Positions 55,495 to 64,000 of a stretch of DNA of 64,000 nt are shown in pieces. This DNA is from Meconema thalassinum (lineage: Eukaryota; Arthropoda; Insecta; Orthoptera; Tettigoniidae). Positions within the stretch are counted from its first letter, which is position 1; each line of letters begins with the position of its first letter. The stretch lies in assembly GCA_946902985.2 (NCBI GenBank), contig OX336388.2, positions 375,025,387-375,089,386 on the forward strand. The letters are read 5' to 3'. Both the position numbers and the translations under genes were made by a program. The notes beneath the pieces are model-generated. The model worked only from the letters and a program-made list of their open reading frames with translations, was not told where the DNA came from and did not search any database.

Positions 55495-56350
55495 ATGTAT
55501 ACGAATATCAGTATTAATAATATCGTAAACAGGGCTACAAATCTCTTTTTCCAAAAACAAGAGATGATGAGCACCAACAAGACCTACATGAAGAAAAAAG
55601 TTAAGACGAAATATGGGAAGGTAAAGGTCACGAAACAGTTTAAATACCTCGGAGAGATCATTAGCAATAATGGACTGGACAAAGAGTCAATGGAAAACAG
55701 AAGACTTAAACTAGAAAAAAATCAACTTCTCCACTAAAAATACATACAACAAAAAGAACCTCTCCCTTAATGCCAAACTACAACACTGCAATGCTGTGGT
55801 AAAACCGGTGATCTCATATGGTGTGGGGACGGCAAATTTGATGAACCTGGACAAGCTTCTGAAGATTGAAAGGAGGATATTGCGGAGGATTTACGGCCCA
55901 AAAGTGGTACAGGGAACCTACAGACTTAGATCAAACAAGGAGATATATGAAAGGGTGGAAGACCTGAAAACAACAATTAGGAAAACACTTTCTATGGACA
56001 TATGGTTAGAATGGATCCAACAAGAATAAGTAAAACAATTTTTAATAAAATATATAATCTGAAGAGCCAATGAGGTTACACCAAGCAGATGAAGGAAGAA
56101 CTCCGGAGGCTAGAAATTACAGATGTTGACTGTCGAGACAGAACCCAGTTCAGGAAAATACTTTCTAACATAAAGGTTCTTGTGGGAGAAAAGAAAGAAC
56201 ACAGGGGAGGAAGATGGACAGCAGAGAGAAAGGCGCAACACTCTGAAAGAATGAAGGAAGTGTGGAGGAAGATAAAGGAAGAAAGAACTATGAGAAGGAA
56301 AAGAAATGATATTTGCTTGGTCCTTAGTTTTTGCCGGTTCGCATAATGTA
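55495..56350 (+). pseudogene. LINE RT C-terminal fragment, family L5
   Basis: Three successive open stretches: 55495-55737 (TKQFKYLGEIISNNGLDKES), 55796-56029 (MVKPVISYGVGTANLMNLDK, RRILRRIYGP) and 56089-56346 (TAERKAQHSERMKEVWRK). They form the post-RT and C-terminal region of a LINE with two stops or frameshifts between them. Related scraps lie at 19534, 37150 and 39590. Confidence 0.78.
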
Positions 56351-56354
56351 ATGT

Positions 56355-57262
56355 AATATCGTAAACGAATTTACAGGGATGAACAGGGTGGTCAAAAAAG
56401 CTTAAGTATCACACTCTGTTTTAAAGTACGAGTAAAAGTACAAGAGTCTAACTATAGGCGTGGTCATATTACTGTTGGACCAGAGAATACACGTGTTCAG
56501 TACTGAAAAACGCAAGCGAGAGAGGGATACAGTAATCAGAGGAAGAGGTTGCTAGTCTATAAACCGGCCTGACACCGAACACTCTGTAACTGGAAGCTAA
56601 TGTGCTGTGACTGGCTTCCGCGTCCTGTAATTAAACTTAGCTCTGTCTCTGCCGCACCTAATAAAATTGTCAATCCCCCCCTTCTCTGTCTCAAATTCAC
56701 ACGAATGTGTAAATTAGTAACACTTTGAAATTGAGAGAGTAATGGAGTGTTTCGGAGGCAGGTGATAACTCTCCAGATTAATAAAAGTAAGAATTATCCA
56801 AGATTACTATCTTTATGTTGTATTTGGCCCAGCAGGATAGTCAAGCGTGCCAAGTCACAACTGCAATGGCGAGATCTAATGTTACAATCTTGATAAAGGC
56901 GGGAGTGGTGCCTAAGTGCAAGATAAGGAGTATTTAACCGAATTCATTAATTCTGAAAGAGAGCCTATCGTGGCTTTTAGGCCTACACTTGCACTTGGAT
57001 AATATAATTATGATTTTCTTCATTCATATTCTGGGGGACATTGCCAAATAATAACGCCTGGCACTACAGGTCATGAAGGGCCTAGGCCTACCAAGCGACC
57101 GCTGCCCAGCCATTTGGCCTGCAGATATTGGGGTAACACGTGGTCAGCGCATCGGGTCCCCTGAGCCGTTAATTTTTGTTTTCGTGACCGGGGCGCTGCC
57201 TCACTGTCAGACAGCTACTCAACTGTCCTCACGAGGCTGAGTGCACCCCGTTCCAACCCTCA
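56355..57262. other. no recognised feature
   Basis: Ordinary sequence; a family B-like tail scrap may begin near 57100 and a family D element follows. Confidence 0.4.
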
Positions 57263-57267
57263 CGTCA

Positions 57268-57458
57268 GTTTCTAAAATCGCTGACGGAGCCGGGTAATCT
57301 CGCGATCATAAGCCACGGGACCTCCGTTTTACGTGGAATCCGAACCACAGGACATGGCATTTCACATCAAAAATCTCACATGCATAGGGCAGAAATCGAA
57401 CCCGGTCCACCTTGGTGAGAGGTCAACAGCTTGACCGCTGCGCCACCACGCCCCAGGC
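57268..57458 (-). mobile_element. SINE, family D
   Basis: Complementary head at the right ('agaaatcgaacccggtccac', then 'gctgcgccaccacgcccc'). Body 'gggacctccgttttacgtgg'. Confidence 0.82.
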
Positions 57459-57534
57459 CGTAGTTAGCTCCCGCATAGTTCAACTGGTGTTTGAATTAAT
57501 AGGGGGGACAGAATACACACTCACACAAATTTTG

Positions 57535-57895
57535 ACCCTCTTTCGGAGGGGAAGTAAAACCCGCGGTCCCATGTTATAGATTTATGGCATGTTAAAGAAC
57601 CTTCCACTAATTACACCTGTGTGAAGCTAAATTCGATATGTTATGAATGTAAACAACGCTCTTAGGTTTCTACGTTCGTTGCCAAGAGCCGACTGCGGTG
57701 GCGTTTGTCGGCAAAAGTAGGAACTATTTGAATAATTCTAAGTTGCAGTCTGTACTTAAATTAAAAAACAGATACACACACTAATACAGCCATCACAATT
57801 AACACCGGTCATCAGACAGATTCTACACACACCCAAAGTATACGGGGCTACATGACCGCGTTGTCGCAGCCCCTAAACTGAGGAACCAACCAACC
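57535..57895 (+). mobile_element. SINE, family C, head missing
   Basis: Runs from 'cggaggggaagtaaaacccg' to 'gaggaaccaaccaaccaa'. The tRNA-like head is absent, so this is a 5'-truncated copy on the plus strand. Confidence 0.75.
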
Positions 57896-58880
57896 AACTA
57901 CTTTTCACATTTTGCAAAAATGTAGAAAAAGTAGACTTATGAGATCGATCCGGGTAAATGTGTGTCTGTCTGTGTGTCCTCCCCCCCCCTCTCCCACTAT
58001 CAACTCCTAAACGGCTACAGCTATCGAATCCAAATTTGGTATAAGTAAAGACCTGTGCCATCTCACGGCCATATTTGAAAACGACGTTAGTGATACCATC
58101 TGATAAAGAACCACAATATTGAAAATTGATGTCAATGTTAAATATCTCGGAAGATATGCATGGGAATTTTTCCAAAATTGACACACATAGAGATAAAATT
58201 ACTTCAGACAAATTTACAGGAGCCCATTCATGAGACTGTTGCCAACATGATTCTATGCCTGCTGATAGGTCCAATCTTTAAATGCATGTAACTTCCATAC
58301 TATTTATTGGATTTCAACAAAATTTGGTATGTGATTTGCGCACCGGAACAGATATGAATATGCATTCCTTTAGTGTCAACAGGGCTGCCAACTCTATACC
58401 ATTTTTATCCTAATCTCAATATATCAGAAAGTATGCAAGCTAACAGTTATAAACTTTGCAAATACTGTAGCACCTGCAATGTAGGTTAATTTTCAGTGAC
58501 TGATGTACGACAGTGCTGCCAACATAGGTTTAATGTTGAATCACATGTAACTTCCATACTAATAATTGAAGTTCTTTCAAAATTAGCACATTGTCACATA
58601 TATAGATCATAATATTTGAATTTAAGTTTGGGCATCCACTTTATGGCAGTGTCGCCAACCTGATATTATGCATGCTGATAAATTCAATATTTAAATACAT
58701 ATAACGTGCATACTGTCCATTGGATCTCACCCAAATTTTGCATGTGCATTGTGTTTCTTAAGGGATGGAACGAAGAATATATTTAAAGTCGCCAGGTCTG
58801 CCAACTGTTTATATTATGGTCTGTATAATTTGAAGAAAAGTAGGCTCTTTAGTTCGTCACGGAACTACTTGTAATCAACT
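57896..58880 (-). repeat. hairpin-capped tandem-array element, copy 4
   Basis: The left hairpin is CTACTTTTCACATTTTGC with the return GTAGAAAAAGTAG (about 57899-57937), then a 'tgtgtgtctgtctgtgtgt' stretch and 'ctcctaaacggctacagcta'. Diverged units follow, and the outer flank 'agtaggctctttagttcgtc' matches the complement of 44080-44100. Confidence 0.8.
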
Positions 58881-58959
58881 TGTGACATCATTTTGGAATC
58901 ACGGTATTATTGTTATATTTGAATTGCAGCCAATGGCCATAGAGGGGTATTTTAATTGA

Positions 58960-59270
58960 ACGCCCGTAGGCTTCCCATAAAGCTCAATTTCAAGAAGTTC
59001 CAACTTTCGCTACCAGAGATAACACAGTCACTGACACCTAGCGGCGAACGTTGGAACTTCATAGAGCGTTTCTAACCAAATAACCTGCAAATGTAGCTAC
59101 ATACTATAAATTGTAGTGGTAGGTTCTTTTACATGCCATAAATCTATGGCATGGGCCAGCCGGCTTTACCAACCCCCCTCCCCTCGAAGGAAGGCATACT
59201 GAAGGATTTTAACGCTCTTAAAACTCCGAAAACTTCGGCAGGGACGCCACCGTAGCCTACGGTATTACAG
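58960..59270 (-). mobile_element. SINE, family C, truncated near its head
   Basis: Contains 'acctagcggcgaacgttgga', 'ccctcgaaggaaggcatact' and a short remnant of the complementary head. A C-rich tract follows at about 59280-59305. Confidence 0.7.
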
Positions 59271-59744
59271 TTGCATATTCCCCCTCCCCCCCCCCCCCCT
59301 CCCCGAAAGAGAGTTACGTGGAATTAACTAGAAGCTTGTCCAACTGAATATTAATTTAGCCTACTTTGTTTTTAGTTTTTCAGCCATTTTTTTTGGTCTC
59401 TCATTGTTTGTTCTTTTACTTCAAGATTTTGATCACTGTGCATTGAATTTCATTTTAGTAGTACTGATATCGCGCCAGGAGTTGGCAGTTGGGTTTGAAC
59501 TGCAGATGTCTTCCCGCTCACTGCGTATCGCGCATTCCAAAAACATTTAGTTGATCACTACTTTCTTCAATCACTCAGCACATTCCTTCTTTCACAGGCT
59601 GCGTGTCGTGTGCTGCAATAACAGCGATTGGCATGCACGAAGCCGATATATTTAAGTTTGGAATATGCGGGCCGCGCATGCGTACTGCAAGACCCCGCGC
59701 ACCCCGTCGCAGCGTGTTGAACTGCCATCTCCTGACGCGATGAC

Positions 59745-59965
59745 ATTATGAGAATGTGTTCGGGCAACACAACAATAGGAAATAGGTTGGTAGGACACAT
59801 ACTAAGACACCCAGAAATAGCAAGTTAGTTATGGAAGGAAGAATCGAGGACAAGAACTGCAGGGGTAGATGAAGGTTAGAATATGTTAAACAGATAGTCT
59901 CGGAGAAACGATTAGCTCAGAACAGGGAGGCATTGAGGGCTTCATCAAACCAGCCAAGACACAAA
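59745..59965 (+). pseudogene. LINE 3'-end fragment, family L3
   Basis: 'aggttggtaggacacatact' and 'aggacaagaactgcaggggt' match 60660-60750. Heavily deleted. Confidence 0.7.
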
Positions 59966-60329
59966 CACACACACATAACTGAAATGCGCAAAGAACAAAA
60001 TATAAATAAAGTTTTTCTCTCCCCATAATGTCCAATATGACACAATAGTAACATCATGAGCCTATTACAAACTGAGCAGCATATGACACGATGCAAGCCG
60101 CAGAGAACTCGAACAATACAGACCACACACGGGCGAGATGATTGTGAACAGCGGTGAACTACGTCAATACGTTGCCCACAAAGCTTCAAATCCACAGCTG
60201 TTCAAACTTGGATACAGTCTATATATACTTTCATAACGGAAAACCAATACCACTGGCAATCAAAGACAGAAACACAATGCGTCTAGAATCAGTAAAGAGT
60301 ACTCGTATTTTTCAACTATCCGAAGTACA

Positions 60330-60890
60330 ATAACTATCGTTTTCCTTACTTCTGTAACGATACGATGATGATTTTTGTTATAAATGGCATAACGGGACTT
60401 GAAAAAAGGAATCTGTTAACATCGAATATAGATTTAGGTATTAGGAAGTCATTTTTGAAAGCCTTTGTCTGGAGCGTGGCGCTCTATGGAAGTGAAACTT
60501 GGACTATTGGTGTAGCAGAAAAGAGGAGAATTGAAGCATTTGAAATGTGGTGTTACAGGAGAATGATGAAGGTCGGAAGGGTAGATAGGGTTACAAACGA
60601 AGAGGTATTAAGACTAGTGGGAGAGGAGAGATGTTTCTGGCGACTGCTAATGAAGAGAAGAGATAGGTTCGTAGGACACATACTAAGACACCCAGGAATA
60701 GCAAACTTAGTTATGGAAGGAGGGGTCGAGGACAAGAACTGTAGGGGTAGACCAAGGTTAGAATATGTTAAACAGATTGCCTCGGATGTAGGGTGTGGTA
60801 GCTATGTAGAGATGAAACGATTAGCTCAGGACAGGGAGGCATGGAGTGCTGCATCAAACTAGTGAAAAGACTGAAGACTGAAACACACGA
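60330..60890 (+). pseudogene. LINE 3'-terminal coding fragment, family L3
   Basis: The open frame 60365-60862 (165 codons) reads SFLKAFVWSVALYGSETWTI, then EMWCYRRMMKVGRVDRVTNE, RRDRFVGHILRHPG and VEDKNCRGRPR, ending AWSAASN. This is the C-terminus of a LINE polyprotein with the endonuclease and RT cores lost by 5' truncation. It ends with the 3' sequence 'agtgaaaagactgaagactg'. Confidence 0.85.
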
Positions 60891-60891
60891 A

Positions 60892-62050
60892 ATAAGGTAC
60901 TATCCCGGCATTCGTCTAGAAGGAGGCATGCATGTTAATCCGCGTAGTAAGTCCGGACGGTTATAGCCTTATTCACTAGGTCTCGAATTGATTTACTCGT
61001 ATCAGAAACACCATGCATATCATACACTCACATGGGATAGCAGCACTATGCAACTAAATGAGTCGTTGCGCCAAAGCAGCAGACGACGTCGCACGGTGTT
61101 CGATTTTGCGAGGGTACGAGAGCTAGCTAAAACTTGCATTTTCCCCCGCTCGGATTTTGAACATTAAAACTAGCCAAATTCCCCACCACTACGTTGCTAT
61201 AACATCGCCACTGACGCATGCTTTATACATAAGTACAACCCTACCAACGAATTGATACCGGTGGCGGGAATCGGAACTAATGCGCTCCGCCAGGCCACAC
61301 ACCTGCGATAGACGTGCAGTTGTCGCCAGCGAAACCACATCGATTGTCATCTGTGTGCATTATTCGTGCTGGGTCGTGCGCTGTGCGGTGTGTTCTCATT
61401 GTATGCCTGTACATGCGTTCCCCGTCTTTCCCCGCAGCCGCTCGCTGGTGCCATAACGAGGCGAGATGACTTAATGTATACACAACAGCCCCGGTCCACG
61501 TCTAGCGGTAACAATTCCCTGGTAGGGCAGTACAGTAGACTACTTGACTTTCAGAGCTGCTTTACTATGTAAACATGATTAGTTTTTGAGTTTGCTATAG
61601 TAAACACATCTGCTCCATTGTACGGACTTCGTGCTATGACGTCAAGCTCCATCCTCCGCAGAGGCTTCAAGGTCAAGCTGATCTCTCTGGGCAGACAGAT
61701 TTCCAGCCACGTTTCAGTGGTGGAGGAACAGTGACAGCAGTCACTCGTCGTCCGCCGTGCTGTTGTCATCGCGTGTTAATGCTTAAAATCTGTGCATGCA
61801 ATCGTCTTGAGCTCGGCGCAGTTAAGTGAGGGATGTCTCCTCCAGCGCTCCGGCTCCCCTCCACTCATACTGAACCACGACCTTAAAGTCTCACCACATA
61901 CCGTCCATAGACTACCACTTCACCATCACCTCGCCCCTCCTATTGGTCAGCGATGATCGCTTCATGTTTCGTGAGCTCTACCTACATCAACTTTCTGGAT
62001 GGTCCCAGCTTCACCTGGTCCTCTGTGTGTCAGCAGTGACTAAACATCAC
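60892..62050. other. GC-richer stretch without recognised genes
   Basis: 61000-61900 has more CG dinucleotides than the window average. A perfect TGACGTCA palindrome is near 61637-61644. Open stretches such as 61769-61551 (minus) show no recognised domain. It might be a promoter-proximal region but nothing in the sequence proves that. Confidence 0.3.
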
Positions 62051-62231
62051 CTACACATACCTGCCAACCTCTCAAAATGAAAAATCAGGAGATTCGACGC
62101 GGCGGCGAAAGGGGGGGGGGGATGCAACATAATACATACACAGGCTAAGACATTACAGCAAATATATAAGTTACACTATTGAACTGTACATGACTAACAT
62201 GATATGACATCCCAGTTTACAAATGTACTTA

Positions 62232-62288
62232 GGGGCCGATAACCTCGATGTTAGGCCCCTTAAAACAACAATTATCATTATCATCATC
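62232..62288 (+). mobile_element. 57-bp retroelement 3'-tail insertion
   Basis: 'ggggccgataacctcgatgt' and 'taggccccttaaaacaac' followed by an (ATT/ATC)n tail. A perfect 13-bp duplication, acaaatgtactta, is at 62219-62231 and 62289-62301. It sits inside the hAT element and is the twin of 10817-10876. Confidence 0.92.
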
Positions 62289-62488
62289 ACAAATGTACTT
62301 AAGACTGAGTAATTTTAAATTCTAACTAGTCTATGAAACAAGCATACCTTTCTTTCGACCACATTCAGGCATACACAACTAGTGACGTATCGAGGATCAT
62401 ATTATTGGTCGTTGTTGCAGGTGATTGTGGCTGATTTTCCCCTTTTCAAAAAGGTCTTGCTATATTCTTGCTCAAAACACTTCCCTTT

Positions 62489-63025
62489 CTAAATCGACTT
62501 CAGAGTTATAAGTTTGTCCAAAGTCTTGTCGGAGTAAGACGACCTGATCTGGGTTCTTGTTTTTCTGACAAGACTGAACATCCCCTCACACTCAGCATTA
62601 CTATGCGGAATGGTCAGAATGGAAAGCATAACTTTAGACAATTTGTCATACTTGAGTACCCCACCACTGCATTTCATTTGGCCTACCGGTGCCCACATCA
62701 CATCAATTCTCTCTTCTTCCTCAATAGATGTCACAGCCTCAAGTTGGAAATTACAGAATTGGGAATGTAAAGCATCCATTTCCTCATTAAAATTGTCTTC
62801 AGTGTCTGTTAACATGTTAGGAAATTTATCTACAAAAAACTTAATTTTGGAAAATGAAATGTCCCCCTTTCCACTATGCGAGATACTGAAATCACACCTA
62901 CAGACACTACAAAATGCAAATGTTGCGCCTCTCCCTGACTCAGATATATGCGGAAAGTTATCTTTGTACAAACTTTTAAATGTCACATCATATTTCCTCC
63001 CCATATTACCGAGGAACCGACGCAA
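62489..63025 (-). pseudogene. hAT transposase, N-terminal zinc-finger part joined to C-terminal dimerisation part
   Basis: A 178-codon frame. FAFCSVCRCDFSISHSGKGD (about residues 35-54) resembles the Cys/His DNA-binding domain of some hAT proteins. ILTIPHSNAECEGMFSLVRK (about 135-154) is the hAT dimerisation motif. The RNase H-like catalytic domain of several hundred residues is absent, so the frame joins the two ends. Such a protein could bind element ends without cutting. The joint may result from a clean in-frame deletion. Confidence 0.8.
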
Positions 63026-63525
63026 TCACCCAGATCGAAAAGTCACAATAGCCTACCGGCATATTATCGCCAACAATATCTAACAAAGTTATACACATAT
63101 CATATAATTTCTCGTGTGAAACAGATACAATATTCCGCAGCGTACAACTACCTTTCACCCACAGGTCATTATGCAAAACATCTATTATAGGAACAAGAGC
63201 TGAATTAACCTTCGACGATTTCAAACAAATACGTATTCGAAGCCACCTTTTTATAACAGCAGGACGCGACGCGGGAGTTGGTAAGCAGTTGTCGATTATC
63301 GATACAGAGCGAAACTGCGGTATCGAGATATAACTTCAAAACACGTAAAGTCGATCCGTTCGATAGACGACTGGAGTGTCATCTCGCCCATTCAATCCAG
63401 AATTACGCGTGGGATTTTTGAAAAATCGGGAGATTTAATACGTTAAGCGGGAGGGCGGGAGAAATGGTCTGAAATCGGGAGTCTCCCGCCTAAATCGGGA
63501 GTTGGCAGGTATGCCTACATATTAG

Positions 63526-63790
63526 CGTGCCACGGCGGGTGAGTGGTTATCGTGTCGGACTACTAACCCCAAGCTTACAGGTTCGCTCCTGGCCGTGATA
63601 TGTGATATTTTTTTAAAAGACGACAAAATTCACGAAACGCATGTCACACGTTGTTGGCATGTTAAACAACCCATTTGAATTCAGTAGGCCGTGTTCATAA
63701 TGGCAAAATTAATCTCGGGATTTTCCGCCAACACAAAGTTTCTCCATTTTCTACTAGAACGCGCTACAGTGTCAAGGAGCTTAGATATCT
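63526..63790 (+). mobile_element. SINE, family E
   Basis: Head 'ggcgggtgagtggttatcgt' with B box 'caggttcgctcc'. The body 'gttaaacaacccatttgaat' matches 12282-12671. It ends near 'aaggagcttagatatct' without the (ATT)n part. Confidence 0.85.
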
Positions 63791-63794
63791 GCTG

Positions 63795-64000
63795 TTGTTG
63801 TTGTTTGAGTCTTCAGTCTTTTGACTGGTTTGATGCAGCTCTCCATGCCTCTCCCCCTGTCTTGAGCTAATCGTTTCATCTCTACATACTACCACACCCG
63901 ACGTCCGAGGCAATCTGAACCTTGGTCTACCCCTACAGTTCTTGTCCTCGACCCTTCCTTCCATAACTAAGCCTGCTATTCCTGGGTGTCTTAGCATGTG
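63795..64000 (-). pseudogene. LINE 3'-end fragment, family L3, running off the window
   Basis: The complement of 'agactgaagactc' and MLRHPGIAGLVMEGRVEDKN place it as the same LINE family as 60330-60890, in the opposite orientation. It extends past 64000. Confidence 0.8.

Larger units (their letters stand above)
62056..63513 (-). mobile_element. hAT element with transposase remnant, 6-bp TSD
   Basis: Ends catacctgccaac and its complement gttggcaggtatg, flanked by cctaca at 62050-62055 and 63514-63519. It contains a partial transposase and a nested 57-bp retroelement tail. At 1458 bp it is short for an autonomous hAT. Confidence 0.85.

Noticed and set aside
61551..61769. Possible L27-encoding exon or first exon of the polarity gene
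   Set aside because: The minus-strand translation does not match L27 residues, and there is no clear donor or upstream support.

Overview
The window looks like nuclear DNA from a large, repeat-rich insect genome. The conserved exons match an insect cell-polarity gene with long introns. The rest is tRNA-derived SINEs, decayed non-LTR retrotransposons (LINEs), hAT, mariner-like and pogo-like DNA elements, foldback structures and microsatellites. The SINE set suggests a polyneopteran, perhaps an orthopteran, but that guess rests on memory of similar repeats. No bacterial, organellar or viral genes were seen.

The only conserved host gene found is on the minus strand, spanning at least 11769-44018. 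Six exons with consensus splice sites and matching phases (43772-44018, 22598-22732, 21132-21290, 20834-21007, 16160-16376, 11769-11860) encode about 330 residues: the second half of PDZ1, all of PDZ2, a linker, and the first part of PDZ3 of a Patj/MPDZ-type scaffold. The L27 domain and first half of PDZ1 should lie upstream (to the right), and the rest of PDZ3 and later PDZ domains to the left. Neither was found here. One intron is about 21 kb.

Layout. 1-11.7 kb: a SINE with clear target-site duplications, a nearly intact minus-strand LINE (2.07-4.98 kb) with one in-frame stop, and two facing tandem-array repeats (7.8-9.07 and 9.62-10.69 kb) that carry hairpin ends and many YY1/Pho-like motifs; a small acidic coding-like exon lies between them. 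12-20.8 kb: a duplicated intron segment, one copy split by a pogo-like element, plus a SINE-carrying hAT MITE, an inverted/direct-repeat structure and paired MITEs. 20.8-44 kb: PDZ2 exons, an 8-bp-TSD hAT element with a 68-bp minisatellite, two elements with truncated mariner-like transposases, a solo LTR, a second SINE-carrying hAT MITE, a hAT remnant next to a deleted mariner, and an RT fragment. 44-64 kb: a third hairpin-capped repeat, several LINE 3' ends, an ~820-bp foldback palindrome with a related copy inserted in a LINE, a GC-rich long-TIR element, a fourth hairpin-capped repeat and a hAT element carrying transposase remains.

Apart from the gene exons, nothing here appears to work as a pathway; the interest is in element architecture. 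The best leads are the hairpin-capped tandem-array family with YY1-like motifs, the foldback family, the elements with 6-bp target duplications, and the 57-60 bp insertions that are only a retroelement 3' tail.
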